Source: Candidatus Hydrogenedentota bacterium (GTDB taxonomy: Bacteria > Hydrogenedentota > Hydrogenedentia > Hydrogenedentales > JAEUWI01). Taken from it: a stretch of 64,000 nt of DNA. Positions within the stretch are counted from its first letter, which is position 1; the number at the start of each line of letters is the position of its first letter. A program made the position numbers and the translations under genes. Below the pieces are notes generated by a model. That model saw nothing but the letters and a program-made list of their open reading frames with translations, made no database searches and was not told where the DNA came from. Below, in pieces: positions 36,367 through 45,145 of the stretch. The stretch is taken from assembly GCA_019637335.1 (NCBI GenBank), contig JAHBVV010000007.1:62001-126000 (forward strand). Direction: 5' to 3'.

Positions 36367-37065
36367 GGAGCGCCTCTCCCCCACTCCGGGATGGGTTGGG
36401 TCCCAATGCCTTTTATGCCGCCCCGCTGGGGCTCAAATGTTGGCGGCTGGTAACCCAGGGTTCCGCCGCGGCGGACTACGACGGTATGCCGCCGCTGCGC
36501 GGCTGAACCGGGCGGGATTACGCTGACGAAGTCATGCAACAATTCCCACGTCTCCACACGGGCAAGCCCTGTGGGGCTTGACCGTGGCACCCTTGTAGTT
36601 TTGTTGGTATTCGTCAGAGACTGAGGGTGATTTTGAAGGAAAGTAGCACTTCAGCGAAATGAAGCACCCACCGGCTTGGAGGCGAATCTCGGTCAAAGCG
36701 GGCGTGAATGGCAGGATCGCGGACATTCGTGTCTGCGGCAACGGGAGCTCGGGAAATAAAGCGAGGTAATTGGTTTGGAATAGATCCCCGGCGTCCCCAG
36801 GAGCTGAAAGCATTGGGGACCCGCGCCTCTTTACATACACATCGATCACGAAATGTCTTGCGCTCGTCCTGCCGCAGACAGGAATGTCCGCGATCCTTTG
36901 CCGCGCTTCCTCGTATGTTAACGGTCCGTTCGTGCCGTTTCCGCGCGTTTCCGCTTCAGGCTGCTAAAATATTACGACAGAAAATTGAAACAGGTTGGAA
37001 TCCCGATCCAACTGCAACGCCCAACCTGTCTCAAATTCGAGCCTCTACGGTATGCCGCGAAAGGG
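36367..37065. other. Intergenic region with dispersed repeats
   Basis: About 700 bp without a credible gene. At 36400-36520 is a GC-rich low-complexity stretch of a type that looks dispersed. At 36711-36746 and 36866-36900 two copies of the GCAGACAGGAATGTCCGCG repeat face each other as an inverted pair about 120 bp apart. Short frames between them are not protein-like. Confidence 0.5.
36711..36900. repeat. Inverted pair of the dispersed hairpin repeat
   Basis: The segment at 36711-36746 is the reverse complement of that at 36866-36900 with one or two differences (core CCGCAGACAGGAATGTCCGC). Both match part of the tandem unit at 32.8-33.0 kb. The inverted arrangement with a short unique core is reminiscent of a small mobile cassette, but no target duplication is clear. 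Confidence 0.65.
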
Positions 37066-38706
37066 TCAGGCACCGTTGAGCTTGACGCGGATCTGTTTGC
37101 GCTCGCCGTCGCGGTAGATGCCGAGGACGACGGTGGCGAAGGGGTTTGTGGCGACGAGATTTTGGAAGTCGGCGCTGTTCAGGACGTCGGCGCCGTCGAA
37201 CTTGTAGACGAAGTCTCCCTGGCGCAGTCCGGCGGCTTCGGCGGGCGAATCCTTGTAGCAGGCGAGGATGACCGCGCCGTACTGCGCTGGCCAGCCCTTG
37301 CGATCGCGCAGATGCCGCTCGTCGGGTTCGCCCTCGAGATGCGCGACTTGCAGCACGTCTTCGTGGAAGACGCCCAGATAGCCCGCGGGCGGCTGGTCGC
37401 TGTCTTTCTTGACGAAGGTCACGGGGAACCACTCGTCGGTGGGCATGCCGTTGATCTTGGCGCGGCCGTGCCGCCAGCGGCGGCGGCCTTCGGCGGCGCG
37501 CCCGTCCAGGGTGAGTTCGTAGTCCTCGTAGGCCCATTTGTCGTCGCGGCTGGCGTGTATGCGCGGCAGCAGGCGGCCCTTCTCCTTCGAGAAGATCTGG
37601 AGTGCGGAGAGCGTGTAGCGCCGGGTGAATTTGAGGGTGTAGTCGTGCACGGACGCGTCGACCACCTCGAGGTCCTTTTCGCCGGAGTGTACGCGAAGCG
37701 CCCATCGCCCTCCGTCGTTGGTGAGTTCGAATCCGAATTCGCCTTCGGCGCCGTAGATGAACTGGCGGTATTCGCCTTCGAGCTTGATGGCGCGGACTTC
37801 GCCGCCCTGGCGCAGGTGGGCTTCCCGGTAGTAGTACTGGGCGATCTCGTTTCTCGGGTCGAGGTAGAGCGCCTGTAGCATGGTGTAGAGGCAGCGGGTG
37901 TACTGGGCGGCCTCGAACTGCTTTTCGCCCTGGTGTATGAGGAGGTCGAGGCTGCGCCTCTGGTAGTCTTCGCGGCGTTCCCGCTCGTTGGCGCGGGCCC
38001 GTAGCAACGCCATGTTTTCCTGGCGGGCGGTTTCCCGTTCGGCCTCGGCGCGTTCGCGCCAGCCCTCGGATTGCAGCTCGCGGGCGTTTCGAAGGCCGAT
38101 GTCGGTCATCTCGCCGCGCTCGATGTCCACGAGGATGTGTGCGGTTCGGTTGGCCAGCACGGTGACGACTTCCCGGTGTTCGATGCCCCGGGCGGAGAAG
38201 GTGGCGAGGTAACGCCCGACGCGCACGCCGTTGGCGGTCCAGCGGTCCTCGGTCTTGACGATTTCCTCGTCGCTTCCGGTGAGGCCGATCCCGTGCAGGG
38301 TGATGAGACATTCGACGGGAATGGTCTGAATGACGATGCTGCCCGTGGCGCGCGCTGACTCCTCGTCGATATCCGCCTGCGGATCCAGGAGCGCGTCGAG
38401 TTTGGGCGCCTTGAAGACGTAGACCTGCTCGGGTTCGAGGAGGAAGGTGTCGCTGTTCGCGGGCTGGTAGCCCTCTTTTTCAACGCGGACAACGTGGGGA
38501 CCGGCGGGCACGCGGCGCAGCAGCAGCCCGCCTTCGCCGGAGACGCCAACGAACTTGTTGTCGAGAAAGACTTTCAGATCGGGCTCGCACTGCACTTCGA
38601 TGAAGCCGTGGCCGGCTCCCCGGGCCGGGGCGCACAGCGCCACGAGACAGACCAGGGCGGCCAGCGCGGCCATTCTGCATCGATTCAAGCGGCTCAATTC
38701 GTGCAT
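37066..38706 (-). CDS. Exported PEGA- and PDZ-domain protein
   Basis: A 546-residue protein with GAAGG just before the ATG at 38706. A signal peptide (MAALAALVCLVALCAPARGA) is followed by a PEGA domain at about 35-95 (KVFLDNKFVG, VPAGPHVVRVEKEGYQP) and a second PEGA-like unit at 120-195. Residues 210-260 are a charged coiled coil, and 265-300 look like a TPR pair. A beta-rich region follows, and the C-terminus (about 440-545) is a PDZ domain (DSPAEAAGLRQGDFVYKFDGADV). There is no protease catalytic domain. It lies 35 bp after the PKD lipoprotein gene in the same direction, so the two are probably an operon of cell-envelope proteins. Confidence 0.75.
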   Translation of the reverse strand: MHELSRLNRCRMAALAALVCLVALCAPARGAGHGFIEVQCEPDLKVFLDNKFVGVSGEGGLLLRRVPAGPHVVRVEKEGYQPANSDTFLLEPEQVYVFKAPKLDALLDPQADIDEESARATGSIVIQTIPVECLITLHGIGLTGSDEEIVKTEDRWTANGVRVGRYLATFSARGIEHREVVTVLANRTAHILVDIERGEMTDIGLRNARELQSEGWRERAEAERETARQENMALLRARANERERREDYQRRSLDLLIHQGEKQFEAAQYTRCLYTMLQALYLDPRNEIAQYYYREAHLRQGGEVRAIKLEGEYRQFIYGAEGEFGFELTNDGGRWALRVHSGEKDLEVVDASVHDYTLKFTRRYTLSALQIFSKEKGRLLPRIHASRDDKWAYEDYELTLDGRAAEGRRRWRHGRAKINGMPTDEWFPVTFVKKDSDQPPAGYLGVFHEDVLQVAHLEGEPDERHLRDRKGWPAQYGAVILACYKDSPAEAAGLRQGDFVYKFDGADVLNSADFQNLVATNPFATVVLGIYRDGERKQIRVKLNGA

Positions 38707-38741
38707 ACGCCTTCTTCACCCGTTGTGGCGCGGGGCGCGGT

Positions 38742-41700
38742 TCATGGCGTTTCGCCCAGGGACTGTACCCGCAACAGCACGGCCTGTTCGCCTTCGGCAT
38801 CGGAGATGGAGACGCCGGCCACGCCCGCGCCGCCGTCCGCGGTTTCGACCGCGGCGTAGCCCACGCCGGCGCCGGGCGAACCCGCTTCGAGCAGCACATT
38901 GCCGCCGGCATCGGTCCGGATAACGGTGATTTCGGCGCCGCCCTCCGCGCCGTGATCGATGGATCCCGCGAGCAGGTAGCCACCGCTGGCGGAGGCCGCG
39001 ATGTCGAGCGCCTGGTCCGCGCCGAGGCCGCCAATTGCGCGCTCCCAGAGCACGGCGTCCAGATCCTCGGTGATGCGCACGAGCAGCATATCGGGCGCGC
39101 CGGCCTCGCCGCCCGGGGTGGAGCCGGCGAGCGCGAAGCCCGATTCCGGGCTGGCGGCGATACCGCGAACGCCACAGGCGCCGAACTGGGGCAGGTGCAG
39201 CCGCGCGGTTTCGCTCAAATCGGCGCCGGCGAGGATAACCCAGCCGCCGGTGTCGTCGCCGCCGGCCACGGCCAGTTCCCCGGACGCGGTTTCCACGAGG
39301 TCCCAGGCGCGATCGCCACCGCCGCCGCCGTGCCAGGCTTCGGCCCGCACGCCGCCCATTTCGTCCAGCAGGACGATCCAGGCGTATTCGGCGCCGCCGC
39401 CGGGCGCGCTGCTTCCGGCCAGGGCGTATCCGCCGCCCGACAGGGCAACGACGGCCTGTGCGACGTCGGCCCCGGGACCGCCGATCCGGCGTTCCCAGGC
39501 GAGGTCGCCGTTCGCATCCAGCTTCACAACATAGGCATCGGCGTCGCTTGCGCCGGGGCCATCACAAACACCGGCGAGCAGGAAGCCGCCGCCCGTGGCG
39601 ACGAGATCGTGGACCTGCTGGTCCCCGGCGCCGCCGAAGGCCCTGGGCCAGCCGGGCAGGGCGTTGCCACTGTCATCGGTCAGGACGAGCATGGCGTCCC
39701 ACCCATCGCCGCCGCCCGCGTCGAGTGCTCCGGCGATGGCGAAGCCGCCCTGTGGCAACTCAATCAGCGCGTGGCCCCGGCTGGTCTCGCCCGGGGGGGC
39801 GAAGGCGACGGATTTGGCGTTGACGGTGATGAAGGCGGGCTTTGATGCGGATGCCACCCCCTGCGCGGTTGTAATGGTGAGCGTAACGTCGTAATCGCCG
39901 GGCGCGGCATAGGATTTGACCGGATTGGCGGTCTCGGAGGTCGTTCCATCGCCGAACTCCCAGAGCCGGCCTGTGATGGTCAGGTTGCCCAGAGCGGTGG
40001 TGTTGGTGAAGGCCACCGTAAGGGGTGCGGCGCCCGAGGTCACGTTGGCGGCGAAATCCACCACGGGCCTGACATTCACGTAGCCCGTGCGGGTGGTGGT
40101 CTGTGAACCCGCGGCGGTCGTTACGGTCAAGGCGACGTTGTAGATGCCCGGCTCGGCGTAGGTGTGGGACGGGTTCTCCGTCTGGCTGGTCGTTCCGTCG
40201 CCGAAGTTCCAGAGCACGCTGGCGAGCTCCAGCGAGCCCAGCTCGGTGGTATTCGTAAAATTCACCAGGAGGCTGCCGTCGCCCGAGAGGGTGTCGCCCG
40301 TGAACGAGGGATTGGGCCGTACAATGATATAGCCGGTGCGGGTCCGGACGTCGTTCTGGCTGTCCAGTGTGGTGCGGAGGGTTAACCGCACCGTATAGAC
40401 GCCGGGCTCGGCGTAGGTGTGGGTGGGGCCCGCTTCGGTGCTGGCCGGCGAGCCGTCGCCGAAGTCCCAGGAGCGCGACACCACTTCAAGCGGTCCGAGG
40501 GCCGTCGTGTCGGTAAAGGTGGTTGTCAGCGTGCCCGTTCCCGAAACGGCCGAGGCGCTGAAGTTCACGGCGGGCCTCACGACGATGTAGTCGGTTTTCG
40601 TTTCGGTATCGCTGCCCACGGTGGAACTTGCGGTCAGGGACACGGTGTAGACGCCGGGCTGGCTGTAGACCTTGCTGGGGTTACGCAGGGTGCTTGTGCC
40701 GCCATCGCCGAAGTCCCAGGCCCATCCGGTCAGGCTTTCGCTGCCGGCGGTGCTGGTGTCGGAGAAGAGGACGGTCAGCGGCGCGGCTCCGGTGGTGACG
40801 TTCGAGGAGAAATCGGCGGAGGGCAACTGGCGCACGGTGATCAGGTTGGGCTTGGATAGCGTGCTGCTTCCGGCGGCGGAGGTTACGGTCAGGGAGACGG
40901 AGTAGATGCCGGCCTGGTTGTAGGTCTTCGTCGGGTTTTGCTGCGTGCTGCTTGTGCCATCGCCGAAATCCCACGCCCAGGCGGTGATCTCGGAGGAGCC
41001 GGCGGTCGACTGGTCGGCAAAGGACACCGCCAGGGGGGCCGCGCCGCTGACCGGGGTGGCCGAGAACGCGGCCACGGGCTTCTGTTCGACCTGGATGTAA
41101 TTGACCTGGGTGACGGAATTGCTGCCGACGGCCGTGGAAATGCCGAGGGTCACGTTGTAACGGCCTGGCCGGCTGTAGGAGTGGAAGGGATTGCGATCGG
41201 TGCTCGTGCTGCCGTCGCCAAAGTCCCACTGCCAGCTGGTAATGGGTGCGGAGCCGGCGTCACTCAAGTCGGTGAACTGGACGGTGAGCGGGGCCTCGCC
41301 GTTTCTGGGTGTGGCGCTGAAGGCGGCGCGGGGGGCGCGCTGGGCCGTGATGAAGCTGCGCTTGGTGGCGGTGTGCCTCCTTCCCGTGGAGGTGGTCACG
41401 GTAAGCGAGACATCGTATACGCCATCGCTGGCGTAGCGGTGGCTCGGGCTGGGCAGGGTGCTGCTTGTGCTGTCGCCGAAGTCCCAGAGCCATTCCGCAA
41501 TCACGTCGGAGCCGCCGGAGGAGAGGTCGGTGAAGTTCACGTTGAGGGGGGCTGGGCCGGTTGTGGGGGAGGCGCTGAAGTTCGCGCGGGGGAGCTCCTC
41601 GACGACAATGAGGTTGCGCCGCGTGACGATGGGGCTCATGCCTACTTCAGAGGTCACGGAAAGGGAGACGGTGTAGCTGCCCGCCGCGGTGTATACGTGC

Positions 41701-42437
41701 GAGGGGTTCTGGCGCGTGTCGGTGGATCCGTCGCCGAAGTCCCAATTCCACCGGGTAATCGGTGAGGAGCCCGCGTTTGAGGTGTCCGTGAACTGGACCG
41801 CCAGCGGGGCGGCGCCGGCCGTGGGCGAGGCGGTGAAGGAGGCGGTGGGCCGCTGTTGCACCGTGATGAAATTGGCCTTGGTCTCGGTGCTTTCGCCGAT
41901 TTCCGTGATCACTCTGAGTTTGACGGTGTAGGTCCCGGGATCGTCGTAGAGGTGGACGGGGTTTATTTCTTCACTTGTGGAACCGTCTCCGAAATCCCAG
42001 GCGTAGGAGGTAATGGGCGCGGCGCCGGCGGTGGACAGGTTGCTGAAGGTGACTTGCAGGGGGCCTTCACCGGTGCGCGGGGATGCGGTGAAATTGGCGC
42101 GCGGAAGTTCGCGGACGGTGATGAAGTCGTTTCTGGTTTCGGTGTCGTTTCCGAGGCGGGTGGTGACGGTGAGTGTAACGCGGTATCTTCCGGGCGCGGT
42201 ATAGACGTGGCTGGGATTCTGCGCGGTGCTTCTCAGTCCATCGCCGAAGTCCCACTGCCATCCGATGATATCGGTTGAGCCGGCATTGGACTGATCGACG
42301 AAGAGGACGGTAAGCGGTACGTTTCCCTCGGTGGGGGTGGCGGTGAAGGCGGCTTCGGGCCCTTCGAAGAGCGGGCAGCCCATTAAGATCGAGGACAGAG
42401 CCAAGCAGGCGATCCCCGCGACCAGCTTTAGACGCAT
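38742..42437 (-). CDS. Lipoprotein with ten PKD domains and a C-terminal propeller-type repeat region
   Basis: A 1231-residue protein. The start at 42437 is supported by AAGGGAAGG directly upstream and gives a signal sequence ending in the lipobox ILMGC. Ten PKD domains follow in tandem from about residue 25 to 885, each with a (F/V)xA(S/T)P...GxxPLxVxF start and the WDFGDG signature. The last 340 residues contain about seven units with (G/A)xxxxxGGxAxAGS and D(A/M)xxV(V/R)(K/L)LD(A/E)xG, like the repeats in the element protein at 21808-24861. It is probably a long rod on the cell surface ending in a propeller head. The PEGA/PDZ gene follows in the same operon. Confidence 0.85.
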   Translation of the reverse strand: MRLKLVAGIACLALSSILMGCPLFEGPEAAFTATPTEGNVPLTVLFVDQSNAGSTDIIGWQWDFGDGLRSTAQNPSHVYTAPGRYRVTLTVTTRLGNDTETRNDFITVRELPRANFTASPRTGEGPLQVTFSNLSTAGAAPITSYAWDFGDGSTSEEINPVHLYDDPGTYTVKLRVITEIGESTETKANFITVQQRPTASFTASPTAGAAPLAVQFTDTSNAGSSPITRWNWDFGDGSTDTRQNPSHVYTAAGSYTVSLSVTSEVGMSPIVTRRNLIVVEELPRANFSASPTTGPAPLNVNFTDLSSGGSDVIAEWLWDFGDSTSSTLPSPSHRYASDGVYDVSLTVTTSTGRRHTATKRSFITAQRAPRAAFSATPRNGEAPLTVQFTDLSDAGSAPITSWQWDFGDGSTSTDRNPFHSYSRPGRYNVTLGISTAVGSNSVTQVNYIQVEQKPVAAFSATPVSGAAPLAVSFADQSTAGSSEITAWAWDFGDGTSSTQQNPTKTYNQAGIYSVSLTVTSAAGSSTLSKPNLITVRQLPSADFSSNVTTGAAPLTVLFSDTSTAGSESLTGWAWDFGDGGTSTLRNPSKVYSQPGVYTVSLTASSTVGSDTETKTDYIVVRPAVNFSASAVSGTGTLTTTFTDTTALGPLEVVSRSWDFGDGSPASTEAGPTHTYAEPGVYTVRLTLRTTLDSQNDVRTRTGYIIVRPNPSFTGDTLSGDGSLLVNFTNTTELGSLELASVLWNFGDGTTSQTENPSHTYAEPGIYNVALTVTTAAGSQTTTRTGYVNVRPVVDFAANVTSGAAPLTVAFTNTTALGNLTITGRLWEFGDGTTSETANPVKSYAAPGDYDVTLTITTAQGVASASKPAFITVNAKSVAFAPPGETSRGHALIELPQGGFAIAGALDAGGGDGWDAMLVLTDDSGNALPGWPRAFGGAGDQQVHDLVATGGGFLLAGVCDGPGASDADAYVVKLDANGDLAWERRIGGPGADVAQAVVALSGGGYALAGSSAPGGGAEYAWIVLLDEMGGVRAEAWHGGGGGDRAWDLVETASGELAVAGGDDTGGWVILAGADLSETARLHLPQFGACGVRGIAASPESGFALAGSTPGGEAGAPDMLLVRITEDLDAVLWERAIGGLGADQALDIAASASGGYLLAGSIDHGAEGGAEITVIRTDAGGNVLLEAGSPGAGVGYAAVETADGGAGVAGVSISDAEGEQAVLLRVQSLGETP

Positions 42438-42817
42438 TACCTTCCCTTTCGGCATTCCGGACGCTGCCACCGTCAACCCACACTTGGCTCCTGGCGCGCG
42501 CGACGGGATGGCGATAGTGATCGCGGGGCGGCCACGGGACAGGGGGCCAGGCGGCCCTCGGGCTCCCAACCCCATCGCAATCCGTACGCGGAACGGCATA
42601 CCAGATCAATGGAACCTTAGCCTGTCGCCCGCCTGCTTGTCAACCACCGAATGAGGCGATTCGCATTTAATCCGGGACGCACCCGTTGGGCGGCGGGAGA
42701 GGAAATGAAGCGCGAATGGGCGCCGCTTGGGCTTTGGGTGAGAGCAAAGAGAAAAGGGCGACCACCACGACGGGCGCGGAGGCCACCGTGCAACCGTTGG
42801 CCGCAACCGATTTCATT

Positions 42818-42857
42818 GAACCGCGAATGGACGCGAATGAAGAAATGATGGCTCATC
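42818..42857. repeat. Dispersed repeat, copy 1
   Basis: GAACCGCGAATGGACGCGAA followed by TGAAGAAATGATGG. A second copy, with a short insertion, is at 43773-43815. Confidence 0.75.
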
Positions 42858-43014
42858 CGGTTTGAAGGTACGTCGGCAACGAGAACGGCAAATAGGAGTA
42901 GTTTGCTCGGTTCTCTTTTCCGGGCGGCGATGCTGTGAGCGGATACGAGATCCTTTGGATCGTGTCTGCAGCGCAGACGGTATATTCGGCAGCAGAACTG
43001 AATGCGAACGCACT

Positions 43015-43234
43015 CTTTCGGCCCGAAGGGCCAACGGAGTTTTCAGCCCCGGGCAACGCCCGGGGATTGAGCGGCGGGTTTCTTGTACGCCCTGAAAGGG
43101 CAGCGCAGTCGAATTTCAGAAACGCTGGGCTGGCTCACCACTGCGCTGCCCTTTCAGGGCGTGGAAGGTGGTGTCCCCGTGTTCCCTGGGCGTTGCCCAG
43201 GGCTGGGAGCTGCGCTGGCCCTTCGGGCCGAAAG
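43015..43234. repeat. 220-bp long palindrome (MITE-like)
   Basis: The outer 18 bp (43015-43032 and 43217-43234) and an inner 20 bp (43089-43108 and 43141-43160) are perfect inverted repeats. A middle pair, CCCCGGGCAACGCCCGGGG against CCCTGGGCGTTGCCCAGGG, also matches. Only a 32-bp centre is unpaired. Transcribed RNA would form a very stable hairpin. Confidence 0.85.
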
Positions 43235-43355
43235 ACCAGAGGAAACGATTTCGCCAACAGAGGCTCTTGCCGGCATACATTGACGGTTCCGGACAATTCG
43301 GGCACGGAGAAACGCCTGTGAATAGTCCCGTACGCTCAAACCGGATGAGTCTGAA

Positions 43356-43740
43356 ATGATCACCACGAAGGGCACGAAGTCCACGAAGTCCACGAAGGAA
43401 AGAGGTTGGAGAAGGATTGATATTCACGCGACGGCGCAGAGGAGAAAAGCCGCAAAGGAGACGATCCAGGGCGTGATGCGCGGTTACGGTGGGCGGGGGA
43501 TTGGATTTGGAGCCACAAAGAGCGCAAAGATCACAAAGAACACAGCGCAGCCTCTGGCCGCAACCGAAGAGATGATCACCACGAAGGGCGCGAAGTTCAC
43601 GAAGAGAAAGAGAGACGAAGCTTTGACCGCAGAGAACGCAGAGAGCGCATAGGGTGATTTCTTGTACGCAGAGGGATTGGGTGGATGATCTAGAGCGCAT
43701 TTTTAACCACGAATGAACACCAATGCACACGAATGCATCG
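43356..43740. repeat. Arrays of degenerate 9-12-bp repeats (CACGAAG, CACAAAG, CAGAG types)
   Basis: Short-period runs appear in succession: ACCACGAAGGGCACGAAG at 43362 and again at 43578; CACAAAGAGCGCAAAG near 43520; CGCAGAGAACGCAGAGAGCG near 43627; and ACCACGAATGAACACCAATG near 43707. All share the pattern A-C-C-A-C-R-R-A-R repeated with one- to three-base variation. Confidence 0.75.
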
Positions 43741-43772
43741 GGAGCAGCCGCGGGCGGCAAACGGACAAAGTT

Positions 43773-43815
43773 GAACCGCGAATGGACGTGAATTCACGCG
43801 AATGAAGAAATGATG
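43773..43815. repeat. Dispersed repeat, copy 2
   Basis: Repeats the sequence at 42818-42857 (GAACCGCGAATGGACG ... GAATGAAGAAATGATGG) with a short insertion in the middle. Confidence 0.75.
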
Positions 43816-44116
43816 GGTTCGGTCCTGGAAATCCGAGTCTGGCCTTCCAGCGTTGATGGGCCGTTCGAAGGCGCCGTGCCCCGCGTCAGCCTGGAGGGCC
43901 AGGCCACGTTGGCGCACGTTGAAGGATTGGGGTGATTTTGGGGTCACGGGGGCTGAGTGAGCGATTGCCGGGCGTTGCATTCGATCGGGCAACCCTGTAT
44001 CGTAGAGCGCATTCGGATCGGGCTTAACTCGAGGCGCGGCCGCACCCGGGTAGCGCCCACTGTCAACAACGTGGCGCCGGCGCGGCGTGGGCCGGCAGGT
44101 GTTGTGGGAAGAATTG

Positions 44117-45145
44117 ATGGCAAGCGTGTGCCGACATGCGGTGTTTTCGGGGATTGTCTGCGTTCTCGCGGCGTCGTGCTCCGCGCCGAAGGGCGATCCG
44201 GGCGACCTGGAGGCCGGACGCCTTGCCCCGGAGTTTATGGCGCGGCAGGCGGAGCCCATCCTGCCGCTTCCACCGCAGAACCTGCCCGCGGGGCGGGTTG
44301 CGCTTGGACGCCGGTTGTTTCACGAACCTGCGCTGTCCGGGGCGCAACGGCGCATCAGCTGCGCGACGTGCCACCCCCTGGAGCGCGGCGGGACGGCGGG
44401 TGATGGCGGCCCCGGGATCGCGGTGGGGGAGCACGATTACGATATTCCGACGGTCTTCAATTCGGCCGGCCAATTCGCGTATTTCTGGAACGGGCGAACA
44501 CAGTCGCTGGAGGGCGTGATCCAGTCGAAGGTCCGTTCGGAGAACGCGCTGGACGCCGAGTGGAGCGAAGCGCTTGCGCGCCTGGAGGGCGACGCGAGTT
44601 ACCAGGAAGATTTCCGGCGGGCCTATCCTGAATCGGGGATATCGGAAAGCGCGGTGGAGAATGCGCTCTCCACATTCCTGCAAAGCCTGGTGACGCCGAA
44701 CGCCGATTTTGATCGGTTTCTGAACGGCGAGTCGCTGCCGGAACCGGCCCGGGAAGGCTACCAGCTCTTCAAGGATCTTGGATGTGTCCGGTGCCACCAG
44801 GGCGCGGGGGTTGGCGGGAACCTGTACGCATCGTTTCAGAGCTACCTCGAATCGCGGGTTCCCGCGAAGACCTCGGACCTCGGCCGCTTCAACGTTACGG
44901 GGAATGAGGCGCACCGCTACCAGTTCAAGGTTCCGGGCCTGCGGAATGTCGCGGTGACGGCCCCGTATTTTCACGACGGATCGGCGGAGACGCTTGATGC
45001 GGCCGTGGAGCTGATGGCGCGCCACCAGCTCGGCCGCGAGTTGCGGGCGGGCGAGATCAGCCGGATCGTGGCTTTTCTGGAGTCATTGACGGGGTGGTAC
45101 GACGAGCGCCTGCTGGGCGCCCGGCGGGAGCAGGCAACGGAATGA
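44117..45145 (+). CDS. Di-haem cytochrome c peroxidase/MauG-family lipoprotein
   Basis: A 342-residue protein starting at 44117, with GGAAG upstream. The signal sequence ends in a lipobox-like VLAASC, so it may be lipid-anchored in the periplasm. Two c-type haem sites are present: CATCH near residue 90 and CVRCH near residue 225, about 135 residues apart as in CcpA/MauG peroxidases. Other family landmarks are LGRRLFHEPALSG, FNSAGQFAYFWNGR and PGLRNVAVTAPYFHDG. It would reduce peroxide or oxidise a protein partner. Its stop overlaps the start of a membrane sensor gene (ATGA), indicating coupled expression. Confidence 0.88.
   Translation: MASVCRHAVFSGIVCVLAASCSAPKGDPGDLEAGRLAPEFMARQAEPILPLPPQNLPAGRVALGRRLFHEPALSGAQRRISCATCHPLERGGTAGDGGPGIAVGEHDYDIPTVFNSAGQFAYFWNGRTQSLEGVIQSKVRSENALDAEWSEALARLEGDASYQEDFRRAYPESGISESAVENALSTFLQSLVTPNADFDRFLNGESLPEPAREGYQLFKDLGCVRCHQGAGVGGNLYASFQSYLESRVPAKTSDLGRFNVTGNEAHRYQFKVPGLRNVAVTAPYFHDGSAETLDAAVELMARHQLGRELRAGEISRIVAFLESLTGWYDERLLGARREQATE

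Larger units (their letters stand above)
42438..44116. other. 1.7-kb repeat-rich region without genes
   Basis: No frame here looks like a protein. The region contains the PKD-gene promoter, a direct repeat (42818-42857 and 43773-43815), a 220-bp near-perfect palindrome (43015-43234), arrays of degenerate short repeats (43356-43740), and the promoter of the peroxidase gene. The open frames are translations of repeats. Confidence 0.65.

Noticed and set aside
36532-36849. Short frames between the CobW-family gene and the PEGA gene
   Set aside because: They run through dispersed repeat DNA and have no protein-like features.
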